Assembly: GCA_027023405.1 (NCBI GenBank)
Contig: JALVVN010000007.1
Location: forward strand, 125,676 to 189,675
Direction: 5' to 3'
Length of the DNA: 64,000 nucleotides
Origin: Campylobacterales bacterium
GTDB lineage: Bacteria; Campylobacterota; Campylobacteria; Campylobacterales; QNZT01
In this document: one piece after another, positions 18,867 to 27,752 of the stretch
Position numbering within the stretch: position 1 is the stretch's first letter
How the letters are laid out: every line of letters begins with the position of its first letter
The notes under the pieces: generated by a model
What the model saw: the letters and a program-made list of their open reading frames with translations, nothing else
What the model was told of the DNA's origin: nothing
Database searches by the model: none
Translations under genes and position numbers: made by a program

Positions 18867-20984
18867 GTGTCCGCAGATCTGAGTAATCCGGCATTTTATA
18901 CCAACCGTGAGCTCTCATGGCTCAAATTCAACTCCCGCGTCCTCGCCCAAAGCGCGAAACCGACCAATCCGCTTTTGGAGAAGTTAAAGTTTATCGCTAT
19001 CTACTCAACCAATCTTGATGAGTTTTATATGATCCGCGTTGCGGGGCTCAAGCAACTCTACTCCGCGCGTATCACCTCCTCCGGGATTGATGAGATGAGT
19101 CCGCTCGATCAGCTCAAAGCGATCACCGCCTATCTACACAACGAGAAAAAGGAGTTAGAGGAGCGCTACAAGGCGATCGTCTCTGATCTCAAAGATGAGG
19201 GGCTAATCATCACCGACTATCGTGATCTAGATGCCGATCTTCGTGCGAGTGCGGATGATTTTTTCATCCAAAATATCCTGCCCGTGATCATTCCGATCGC
19301 CGTGGATGCGACACACCCCTTTCCACCACTCAACAACCTCTCCCTCTCACTCGCCGTAACACTCGTAGATGAGCAGGCGGATACCGACGCGATGGAGGAG
19401 AACAGTACCAAATACGCCATGATCCGCATTCCGCGATTGCTTCAGCGCTTTATCCCCGTCGATGAGCAGACCTATATCCCGATCGAGTCACTTGTTATTG
19501 AGCATATCGGCGATATCTTTCCCGGCTACAAAGTCACCTCCTACGCCACCTTTCGCGTCACAAGAAATGCCGATATCGTCATCGAAGAGGAGGAGGCGGA
19601 TGACTTTATGGAGATTCTTGAACAGGGATTGAGACTGCGTAAAAAGGGGGCCTTTGTACGGCTTGAGATCGATCAGAACGCAAGTGAGGAGATCATTGAG
19701 TTTCTTCGAAGCCACATCAAGATCTATGAGGAGGATATCTTTACCTATACGATCCCGCTCAATCTCGGCGCATTGTGGGATATCGTCAACAACAAAAAGT
19801 TTTCACATCTTGCACTTCCAACCAATATCCCGAAGATTCTCGCCCCTTTTGATAAGAGTGAGTCGATCTTCAAGATTATCGATCGTGAAGATGTGATGGT
19901 CTTGCACCCCTATGAGAGCTTCGAACCGGTCGTGCGCTTCATCCAAGAGGCGGCAAAAGATCCTAAAGTCCTCTCGATCCGCATGACGCTTTATCGTATC
20001 GGTAAAAACTCCCCGATCGTCCAAGCCCTCATCGATGCGGCAAACAACGGCAAGCAAGTCACCGCAATGGTTGAACTCAAAGCGCGTTTCGATGAGGAGA
20101 ATAATCTCATCTGGGCAAAGGCACTCGAAGAGGCAGGCGCACATGTGATCTACGGTATCCCCGGCTTCAAAGTCCACGCCAAGATCACCCAAGTAATCCG
20201 CCAATCCCGTGGAAAGCTCAAGATCTATCAGCACTACTCGACTGGAAACTACAACGGCACCACCGCCAAGATCTATACCGATGTCGGACTCTTTACCGCC
20301 AATGAGGCTTTTCGCGCCGACTCGATCACCTTTTTTCATATCCTCACCGGATTTTCCAAGAACAAAAAGCTAAGCCACCTCAAGATGTCCCCTTTTCAAA
20401 TCAAAGAGACGCTTTTGACCCTCATCAAAAATGAAATGAAAGAGGGGAAAAAAGGGCATATCATAGCCAAAATGAACTCACTTGTCGATAAGGATGTCAT
20501 CAAAGCACTCTACCGTGCTTCACAAGCCGGTGTCAAGATTGAACTCATTATACGAGGTATCTGTTGCCTTAAGCCCGGCATCAAAGGGGTAAGTGACACT
20601 ATACGCGTCACATCGATTGTCGGAAAATATCTGGAGCATGCACGGGTCTTTTACTTCAAACATGCCAAGCATCGTGTCCAAATCTCGAGTGCCGATTGGA
20701 TGCCAAGAAATCTTGAGAAGCGCTTTGAGCTGATGATCCCCATCTGCGATAAGGCGATCGAACAGAAGCTTATTGACTATCTCAATCTTCAACTCGCTGA
20801 TAATGTTTTGGCATGGGAATTAGACAGTAATGAGAACTATAAACCACTCTTACCACAAAATGGAGAAGATGCGATCAATTCCCAAGAGGTACTTGAGCGC
20901 TACATCAATAAAATCTACAAAAAAAATACCAAAACCGCTTCAGCGGACACACTTTCAAATAAGGATAAAAAACGCATAAAATGA
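18867..20984 (+). CDS. ppk1: Polyphosphate kinase 1
   Basis: [65 protein letters not shown]. Confidence 0.95.
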   Translation: MSADLSNPAFYTNRELSWLKFNSRVLAQSAKPTNPLLEKLKFIAIYSTNLDEFYMIRVAGLKQLYSARITSSGIDEMSPLDQLKAITAYLHNEKKELEERYKAIVSDLKDEGLIITDYRDLDADLRASADDFFIQNILPVIIPIAVDATHPFPPLNNLSLSLAVTLVDEQADTDAMEENSTKYAMIRIPRLLQRFIPVDEQTYIPIESLVIEHIGDIFPGYKVTSYATFRVTRNADIVIEEEEADDFMEILEQGLRLRKKGAFVRLEIDQNASEEIIEFLRSHIKIYEEDIFTYTIPLNLGALWDIVNNKKFSHLALPTNIPKILAPFDKSESIFKIIDREDVMVLHPYESFEPVVRFIQEAAKDPKVLSIRMTLYRIGKNSPIVQALIDAANNGKQVTAMVELKARFDEENNLIWAKALEEAGAHVIYGIPGFKVHAKITQVIRQSRGKLKIYQHYSTGNYNGTTAKIYTDVGLFTANEAFRADSITFFHILTGFSKNKKLSHLKMSPFQIKETLLTLIKNEMKEGKKGHIIAKMNSLVDKDVIKALYRASQAGVKIELIIRGICCLKPGIKGVSDTIRVTSIVGKYLEHARVFYFKHAKHRVQISSADWMPRNLEKRFELMIPICDKAIEQKLIDYLNLQLADNVLAWELDSNENYKPLLPQNGEDAINSQEVLERYINKIYKKNTKTASADTLSNKDKKRIK

Positions 20985-21505
20985 TTTACGACTATCAAGG
21001 TATCCGACCCACAATCGGTAAAAACTGTTTCATCGCCCAAAGTGCTGATCTCATCGGCGATCTCTATCTTGGAGAGGATTGCTCTATCTGGTTTGGGTGC
21101 GTAGTGCGTGCCGATGTGCATGAGATCCGAATCGGTGATCGTGTCAATATACAGGATCTGAGCATGATCCATGTCACCCACTACAAAAACGGCAACAAAT
21201 CGACGGGAAACCCAACGATCATCGAGGATGATGTTACCGTAGGACACAGAGTGATGCTACATGGCTGTACCATCAAAAAAGCATGTTTGATCGGAATGAG
21301 TGCAACCATTCTTGATGGGGCGATAATAGGTGAGGAGTCGATTGTCGGAGCCGGCTCACTCGTCACCAAAAATAAAAAATTTCCACCAAGAAGCCTTATT
21401 ATGGGCTCTCCGGCAAAAGTGGTGAGAACACTGACCGATGAAGAGGTTGCGGAGCTCTATGCCTCTAGTGAACGCTATGTAAGCTTTAAAAATAATTATC
21501 TATAA
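20981..21505 (+). CDS. Gamma carbonic anhydrase-like hexapeptide-repeat protein
   Basis: Left-handed beta-helix repeats [27 protein letters not shown]...[12 protein letters not shown]...[29 protein letters not shown] overlap with ppk1. Confidence 0.88.
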   Translation: MIYDYQGIRPTIGKNCFIAQSADLIGDLYLGEDCSIWFGCVVRADVHEIRIGDRVNIQDLSMIHVTHYKNGNKSTGNPTIIEDDVTVGHRVMLHGCTIKKACLIGMSATILDGAIIGEESIVGAGSLVTKNKKFPPRSLIMGSPAKVVRTLTDEEVAELYASSERYVSFKNNYL

Positions 21506-21636
21506 GATAACTATAAATGATATTTATTAAAAACTTAAAGTCAAGCTCACTCAATAAATAACCAAAACTAATATTTCTTTAAACAGGTTTTGATTATAAT
21601 AATAGACGATATCTAACATTTCATAAAGGAGCGCAT

Positions 21637-23106
21637 ATGGCAAGAGTTGTCGTAATGGGCGGTGGTGTCTCCGGACACACGGCTGCAACATTCGCAAAAG
21701 AGTGGCTTGGTAGTGCCCACGAAGTCGTCGTGGTTACACCCAACAGTCAATGGAACTGGATTCCCTCAAATATTTGGGTTGGAGTTGGACAGATGGAGAA
21801 GAAGGATGTCGTCTTTGATCTTGCACCTGTTTATGCTAAAGCCGGCATCGATTATCGCCAAGCTAAAGCAGTTTCTATCCATCCCGAAGGTGGAAGAGAT
21901 GAGGAAAAGCCTTATATCACCATAGAGTATACAGGGCAAGGGAAAGAGGGACAGTCAGATACTGTTACCTATGACTACCTTATCAATGCCACCGGTCCCA
22001 AGCTCAACTTTGATGCTACTCCAGGACTTGGAAACGGTGAAGGACAATTAGGTCCAAACACAGTATCAGTTTGTACGGCGGATCATGCTACACACGCAAA
22101 CCAAGAGCTTAGAGCAATTTTTGACAAAGCAAAAACCGAAAAGCAAAAGATTCTCGTTGGAACCGGACACGGTATGTGTACTTGCCAAGGTGCGGCATTT
22201 GAGTATATCTTCAATATTGAGCATGAAGCGCAAAAAGCAGGCGTTCGAGACAATCTTGAGATCAAGTGGATCTCCAATGAATCATTCTTAGGTGATTTTG
22301 GAATCGGTGGTCTTCATATCAAACGAGGTATGTATGCAGCTAGCTCTAAACTCTTCGCTGAGTCTCTCTTTGTTGAAAGAGGTGTCGAGTGGATGATCGG
22401 TGCGCATGTCAGCAAAGTAGAAAAAGGCAAGCTTGAGTATGAACTACTAGACGGTACAAAAGGTGAAGAGACTTTTGATTTTGCTATGTTAATCCCACCG
22501 TTTGCAGGTGTCGGTCTCAAAGCTTATAATAAAGCCGGTGAAGATATGACTGATGAGATCTTCGCACCAAACGGTTTCTTGAAAGTGGATGCCGACTATA
22601 CACCAAAGCCCTATGAAGAGTGGAAGGCGGCTGACTGGCCTAGAACTTACCAAAACCCGAAATATGACAATATTTTTGCCTGTGGAATCGCTTTTGCACC
22701 ACCACACCCTATAAGCAAGCCTATGAAATCATCCAACGGCACACCAATTACACCAACACCACCAAGAACCGGTATGCCTTCGGGAATCATTGGAAAAGCA
22801 GTTGCACAATCTATCTGTGATAAAATTCTAAAAGGGAAAGATGCACCGCTTCACGAGGCTTCTATGGCTGAGATGGGTGCTGCGTGTGTGGCGAGTGCCG
22901 GTAAAGGCTTGACAACCGGTACAGCTGCTGCATTGACGGTTTATCCTGTCGTACCTGACTTTGAGAAGTATCCGGGTATCGGTCGAGATTTGGATTATAC
23001 CTTTGGTGAAGTTGGTCTTGCGGGTCACTGGATTAAGCATATCTTGCACTATCTATTCTTGCATAAAGCAAAGCTTAAGACAGGTTGGACACTTATTCCA
23101 GAATAG
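21637..23106 (+). CDS. Sulfide:quinone oxidoreductase-like FAD flavoprotein
   Basis: RVVVMGGGVSGHTAATFAKEWLG, WNWIPSNIWVGVG, TGHGMCTCQGAAFEYIFN, FACGIAFAPPHPISKP, C-terminal amphipathic AGHWIKHILHYLFLHKAKLKTGW. Confidence 0.85.
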   Translation: MARVVVMGGGVSGHTAATFAKEWLGSAHEVVVVTPNSQWNWIPSNIWVGVGQMEKKDVVFDLAPVYAKAGIDYRQAKAVSIHPEGGRDEEKPYITIEYTGQGKEGQSDTVTYDYLINATGPKLNFDATPGLGNGEGQLGPNTVSVCTADHATHANQELRAIFDKAKTEKQKILVGTGHGMCTCQGAAFEYIFNIEHEAQKAGVRDNLEIKWISNESFLGDFGIGGLHIKRGMYAASSKLFAESLFVERGVEWMIGAHVSKVEKGKLEYELLDGTKGEETFDFAMLIPPFAGVGLKAYNKAGEDMTDEIFAPNGFLKVDADYTPKPYEEWKAADWPRTYQNPKYDNIFACGIAFAPPHPISKPMKSSNGTPITPTPPRTGMPSGIIGKAVAQSICDKILKGKDAPLHEASMAEMGAACVASAGKGLTTGTAAALTVYPVVPDFEKYPGIGRDLDYTFGEVGLAGHWIKHILHYLFLHKAKLKTGWTLIPE

Positions 23107-23139
23107 GAATTAATGAGAAAAAATTTAGAAGGAGAAAAT

Positions 23140-23316
23140 ATGGCAAGCGTAGATCATTCAATCGAAAAAAATATCAAAGCGTACGAAGAGAGCTTCAATG
23201 TAATGGTGCCGACACCATTTGTAAAGTTCATGAGAACTTGTATCATTTGGCAATTTATTCGATTTGTTATTATCAATATTAAAATGTTGCTAGTGGTTCG
23301 TAAAAGCCACCACTAA
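23140..23316 (+). CDS. Small single-TM protein downstream of the SQR-like gene
   Basis: MASVDHSIEKNIKAYEESFNVMVPTPFVKFMRTCIIWQFIRFVIINIKMLLVVRKSHH; AAGGAG ribosome-binding site upstream of ATG 23140. Confidence 0.65.
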   Translation: MASVDHSIEKNIKAYEESFNVMVPTPFVKFMRTCIIWQFIRFVIINIKMLLVVRKSHH

Positions 23317-23326
23317 CTCTAACATT

Positions 23327-23347
23327 GCGGGGTTTCATCCCCGCTTT
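23327..23347 (+). terminator. GC-rich hairpin with short T tract
   Basis: GCGGGG-tttcat-CCCCGC-TTT between the small protein and the deformylase-like gene. Confidence 0.5.
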
Positions 23348-23377
23348 AAACTCACCAAAACATAAAAAGGAAGTAGT

Positions 23378-24211
23378 ATGGTCAAAGAGTTAGTTATTTA
23401 TCCCGACGATAGAATCATGGCATGTGGTGATGTGCGTGGCTTCGACGAGAGTGTGGGAAAACTTTTTGATGATATTATTGATACGATGAAAGCGCATAAT
23501 CTTGAAGCACTGAGTGCGATGCAGGTTGCACACCCCTTTAATATGTTTGTCGTCAAAAAAGATGGAGAGTATTTGGAGTTTGCCAATCCTCGTATCCTTA
23601 TCAAAGAGGATCGCTTTGAAGCACCCGAAAGTAGTTCTTACTATCCTGAAAATATCTCAATCGTCGTACCCCGTTATGCAAAAATGAAGATTGTCTATGA
23701 AGATCGAAACGGACAAACAAAATATATGGACTCAGAAGGAGACAAGAAGTTTGCTGCCCTCTTTCAGCAAATGATGGACTTCTCTCTTGGCGGGACGATT
23801 TTAGATAGAGTCGACAAAAAACAGAAAGAACAATTTCTCGCAGCACTTGAAAATAAGGGAATTATGCCAGAAGTCGGTGATGTCTGCCCTACCTTCTCCA
23901 AAAAAGATTATTTTGTCAGTTTTGCGGATAAACTACTCTTTTTAATGGGAGCTTCTCTTTTTGCAGCACTTTTTCACTTCTCAAAAGAGACTCTCCAGAA
24001 AATATACACCATCGATAAATTTCTTTTTCCGTCTATTCTCATCTTGATGGTTGGGTTTTTTATCTATGCTTTTTATGAGTCCAAAAAGTATCGACAATGT
24101 AGCAGCTGTCAAGTGGGTAATAATATCGGCGTCGTCATCAAACGAAGCGTGCTTGCTCTCATTTTAGCGATCGCTACCTATTTCATTTATGAGCATGCAC
24201 TACATTCTTAA
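23378..24211 (+). CDS. Peptide-deformylase-like domain lacking metal ligands, fused to a three-TM membrane domain
   Basis: MVKELVIYPDDRIM...KLFDDIIDTMKAHNLEALSAMQV...EFANPRILI...KIVYEDRNGQ...FQQMMDFSLGGTILDRV aligns by eye with deformylase; three hydrophobic helices and CSSC follow. Confidence 0.75.
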   Translation: MVKELVIYPDDRIMACGDVRGFDESVGKLFDDIIDTMKAHNLEALSAMQVAHPFNMFVVKKDGEYLEFANPRILIKEDRFEAPESSSYYPENISIVVPRYAKMKIVYEDRNGQTKYMDSEGDKKFAALFQQMMDFSLGGTILDRVDKKQKEQFLAALENKGIMPEVGDVCPTFSKKDYFVSFADKLLFLMGASLFAALFHFSKETLQKIYTIDKFLFPSILILMVGFFIYAFYESKKYRQCSSCQVGNNIGVVIKRSVLALILAIATYFIYEHALHS

Positions 24212-24996
24212 GAGTGTACGCTCTGACTCTTCTTTCTCCTGCTTTTTGTTGCACCTTGTGAAAATTTGATAAGATCCTCCGTGCTTTTTACCTCTGGGGG
24301 GAGATTTTTGAGGCACTCTTCAAGTACTTTGGCCGCACTGAGGGCATCAGAATAAGCACGATGATGCTCACCGGTATTGATATTGAGATGCTCTCTCAAA
24401 AACGCCAAACCGTGTTTATCGGCAGTAATCGTCTTTTTGGAGAGGTTAACTGTGCAGAGTTTACGATTGAGTAGCTTCTCCTCGCCGACTGTTTCAAGAG
24501 ATTTTGAGATAAAATTATAATCAAAATTGACATTATGCGCGACAAAGATACTATCACCCAAAAATGCCTTGAACTTTTTTAACACCTCTTTGAGTGAGGG
24601 AGCATCGGCGAGATCAGAGACTTCAATATTGGTCAAACGCACAATTGTATTGGGAATATAGTCAGCATAGACATACGATTCAAAACGATCAATAATTTGA
24701 CCGTTTTGCATCTTTACCGCACCGATTTCAATGATCTGATTTTTAATCGGAGAGTTACCGTTTGTTTCGATGTCAACCACGCAATAGTTTTCATCTTTAC
24801 AACTATTTTTAAAAGTCTTGAGCGCTATTTCATCTCCATCTTCAACGATACAGAGACCAAACTCTTTCAGTTTTTGTGGTGTAAGCTCATAATTGAAGTG
24901 CGATTTCAGACGATTCAAACAAGCTTGGAACTCATCAACTTTTAACGGACCGCTCTCTAGTTTACTGATTAATGCATCAAATCGAACCACTATCAA
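24208..24996 (-). CDS. 3'-5' exonuclease (DnaQ/PolIII epsilon family)
   Basis: YCVVDIETNGNSPIKNQIIEIGAVK, VAHNVNFDYNFI, HRAYSDALSAAKVLEE DEDDh motifs. Confidence 0.88.
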   Translation of the reverse strand: MIVVRFDALISKLESGPLKVDEFQACLNRLKSHFNYELTPQKLKEFGLCIVEDGDEIALKTFKNSCKDENYCVVDIETNGNSPIKNQIIEIGAVKMQNGQIIDRFESYVYADYIPNTIVRLTNIEVSDLADAPSLKEVLKKFKAFLGDSIFVAHNVNFDYNFISKSLETVGEEKLLNRKLCTVNLSKKTITADKHGLAFLREHLNINTGEHHRAYSDALSAAKVLEECLKNLPPEVKSTEDLIKFSQGATKSRRKKSQSVHS

Positions 24997-25582
24997 TCGC
25001 CTTCATAAATTCATTTATTTTCATTTTATCTTTTTTGCCTTTAGATTTCTCTACAGAACTACTCAGATCGACTCCATAAAAGCCAAAAGGAAGCACTTTG
25101 GCGATATTTTGTGCACTTAATCCACCTGCTAAAATGATTTTGGAGCAATCTACACCTTTAAACCAATTTAGATCAATTCGCTTTCCCTCACCACCGTAAC
25201 TCTCTACAAACGCATCAACAATGCGATAGTGATCTTTGTATTGAAAAATATCCTCTTGACTTCGAGCACGCACCACTCTTATGGTTGCAATCTCAACCTC
25301 TTCATAGAGTTTCGCCTCAGCTTCAAAGTGGATTTGCGCCAAAGAGATACCACTCTCTTGTGCGATTTGGTTGATCTGATCAGCGCTATGATTGACAAAG
25401 AGCCCTACCCGCTCTACAAACGGCGGGAGCTGTTCAATGATTGCTCGTGCTTCTAGGGGTGTAATATATCGCGGAGATTTTTTATAAAAAACAAAGCCCA
25501 ACGCATCAGCACCCGCCTCTATCGCATCCAACGCATCAGTGAGATTGGTAATCCCGCAAATCTTTACCCGTGTTCGCATCAC
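24977..25582 (-). CDS. trpF: Phosphoribosylanthranilate isomerase
   Basis: RVKICGITNLTDALDAIEAGADALGFVFYKKSPRYI; ILAGGLSAQNI; YGVDLSSSVEKSKGKKD. Confidence 0.93.
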   Translation of the reverse strand: MMRTRVKICGITNLTDALDAIEAGADALGFVFYKKSPRYITPLEARAIIEQLPPFVERVGLFVNHSADQINQIAQESGISLAQIHFEAEAKLYEEVEIATIRVVRARSQEDIFQYKDHYRIVDAFVESYGGEGKRIDLNWFKGVDCSKIILAGGLSAQNIAKVLPFGFYGVDLSSSVEKSKGKKDKMKINEFMKAIDSGSI

Positions 25583-26220
25583 ACTTTTAAACGCTCAATC
25601 GCTTTGGCATAATCGCTATTACCATAGACATAGCTTCCTGCTACCACCACATCAACACCGGCATCTTTGAGTGCGTGAATATTTTTATCACTCACACCGC
25701 CATCCACTTCAATCAGCGTCTTGGCACCTCTTTTATCGATGAGATCACGCAATCGCTTCGCCTTTTCCAAAACCGTAGGAATAAACTTTTGCCCGCCAAA
25801 ACCGGGATTGACACTCATCAACAGCACCATATCCAAATCATCAATAATATACTCCAAATCCTCCAATCCACGATGCGGATTCAACACCACACAAGGAGAG
25901 ATATCATATGAACGGATCTTTTGGATCAGCCGATGCACATGCTTCTCCTCTTCAATATGGAAGGAGAGATATTTGGGCTTCAATGGGGCAAAGAGATCGA
26001 CAAAAAAGCTGTTATTTTGCACCATCAAGTGAATATCCAACGGTTTTGTTGCCGCCTTTGCCACCGCTTCTACAACTACAGGACCGATAGTGAGATTGGG
26101 TACAAAGTGACCATCCATCACATCCACATGCACCAAATCACACCCCGCATTACAAATCGCGCGCACCTCTTGATCTAAATGCCCAAAATCTGCTGAAAGA
26201 ATACTCGGAGCTACTAACAC
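25579..26220 (-). CDS. rpe: Ribulose-phosphate 3-epimerase
   Basis: VAPSILSADFGHL, LVHVDVMDGHFVPNLTIGP, MSVNPGFGGQKFI, EVDGGVSDKN. Confidence 0.95.
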   Translation of the reverse strand: MLVAPSILSADFGHLDQEVRAICNAGCDLVHVDVMDGHFVPNLTIGPVVVEAVAKAATKPLDIHLMVQNNSFFVDLFAPLKPKYLSFHIEEEKHVHRLIQKIRSYDISPCVVLNPHRGLEDLEYIIDDLDMVLLMSVNPGFGGQKFIPTVLEKAKRLRDLIDKRGAKTLIEVDGGVSDKNIHALKDAGVDVVVAGSYVYGNSDYAKAIERLKV

Positions 26221-26281
26221 ATTTATCCTTTTTTGTGGGTTCTCTTATTATACTCTCTTGAAGATTATGATTAGAATTTTT

Positions 26282-26525
26282 GCCCTCGTTGCTTCGCTTC
26301 GCTCCGACTACTCGGCTTGGGACCCTAAAAACGACAAGAAATTGTCGTTTTCTTAACTCTCTCCCGCCCTCGTTGCTTCGCTTCGCTCCGACTACTCGGG
26401 TTGGGACCCTAAAAACGACAAGAAATTGTCGTTTTCTTAACTCTCTCCCGCCCTCGTTGCTTCGCTTCGCTCCGACTACTCGGGTTCCGACCCTAAAAAC
26501 GACAAGAAATTGTCGTTTTCTTAAC
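26282..26525. repeat. Three tandem copies of an 84-bp unit, each with a perfect 10-bp hairpin
   Basis: Copies start at 26282, 26366 and 26450 (third slightly short). Unit GCCCTCGTTGCTTCGCTTCGCTCCGACTACTCGG(G/C)TTGGGACCCTAAAAACGACAAGAAATTGTCGTTTTCTTAACTCTCTCCC. Confidence 0.95.
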
Positions 26526-26530
26526 GGGTC

Positions 26531-27751
26531 TCACATATTAGCCATGTTCATGGAGAAGATGGGGAGGAGCATGGCAATAACGATGAAGCCGATGGTGGCA
26601 CCGACAAAGAGGATCAACATCGGTTCCATTAGTGAGAGAAAGACATTGATCTTATCTCGGTTTTCGCTAAAGTAGAGATCAGCAAGGTTCTCCATGACCA
26701 TTGGAACTTCACTAGTCTCCTCTCCTAGTGCAATCGCTTGAATAAAAGATTTATCGACATGTTTGCCGTGTTTAGCAAGTGATGAGGAGAACTTTTTGCC
26801 CTCGACCACATCTTTGCTAGCACTCTCAAACTCCTTTTTCATCACTTGGTTATCCAAGATACCGCTTGAGAGTTTCACCGCATGCACAAAGGTCACACCG
26901 CTTCGGGTCAAGACAGAGGTGATATAAGAGAAGCGCGCAAGCTCAAAAGTGCGGATAATCTTTCCAAAGAGAGGGAGTCGAAGCATCGTACTATCAAAGA
27001 GATAGCGAAATCTTGGGCTCTTTTTGAGAAAATAGCTAAAAAGAAGCGATCCGATTATAATCACAGCGACAATATGCAACCAATAGTGCCCCAAAAAATC
27101 ACCGGATGCAATGACAAATTTGGTAATTCCCGGTAACTCTTGCTTGAGCTGTGCAAACATTTTGGTGATCTTGGGCACAACAGTCGTGAGCATAAAAGCG
27201 ACCATAAAGATCGAGATGACGACGATCACCATCGGGTAAATAAGTGCCTGCTTCACCTGTCCGGAGACTTTATCCTGCTCCTCCACAAAACGCGCCATCT
27301 CAAAGAGTACCTCACTCATGCTCCCACTCTCTTCCGCTACCTTGATCGACTGCTTGTAAAAAGAGGGTAATGCAATAATATGTTGCGAATCGAGCGCGGC
27401 ATAAAAGCTATTTCCCTCATTCATACTACTCTCAAGCGAATTGAGAAAATCGACCATTATGCCATCATCTTCATATTGAGACTTCGCAAGCTTGATAACA
27501 TTGACAATCGGAATACCCGATCGCAAATAGATAGCAATATTTTTGGAGAATTGGGCGAGCTGTTTGGAGGTGAGTTTATGCGATCGTTTGAAACTCAAAC
27601 GACTGAGCAATCCTTCACCGCTCTCAGTAATACTATCAAAGAGAATCCCTTTGGCTTTGAGTTTGCGTTTGGCTTCATCTAAATCATTCGCTTCGATTCT
27701 CGCCTTGACCCGCTTACCGTGCGAATCATATCCACTATACTTAAAAATCAT
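26531..27751 (-). CDS. gspF: Type II secretion/competence inner membrane protein F
   Basis: Two GspF domains; LTSKQLAQFSKNIAIYLRSGIPIV; TRSGVTFVHAVKLSSGI; MEPMLILFVGATIGFIVIAMLLPIFSMNMAN. Confidence 0.92.
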   Translation of the reverse strand: MIFKYSGYDSHGKRVKARIEANDLDEAKRKLKAKGILFDSITESGEGLLSRLSFKRSHKLTSKQLAQFSKNIAIYLRSGIPIVNVIKLAKSQYEDDGIMVDFLNSLESSMNEGNSFYAALDSQHIIALPSFYKQSIKVAEESGSMSEVLFEMARFVEEQDKVSGQVKQALIYPMVIVVISIFMVAFMLTTVVPKITKMFAQLKQELPGITKFVIASGDFLGHYWLHIVAVIIIGSLLFSYFLKKSPRFRYLFDSTMLRLPLFGKIIRTFELARFSYITSVLTRSGVTFVHAVKLSSGILDNQVMKKEFESASKDVVEGKKFSSSLAKHGKHVDKSFIQAIALGEETSEVPMVMENLADLYFSENRDKINVFLSLMEPMLILFVGATIGFIVIAMLLPIFSMNMANM

Positions 27752-27752
27752 A

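Noticed and set aside
19803-20339. 178-aa minus-strand ORF
   Set aside because: Antisense to ppk1, composition typical of a shadow frame
26282-26525. Possible CRISPR array
   Set aside because: Whole 84-bp unit is repeated with no variable spacers, and no cas genes are in the window
26280-26675. 131-aa ORF with 28-aa internal repeats (PSLLRFAPTTR.GTLKTTRNCRFLN)
   Set aside because: The 84-bp DNA repeat happens to be a multiple of three; the ORF runs into the antisense of gspF, has no clear ribosome-binding site, and the hairpin structure explains the DNA better
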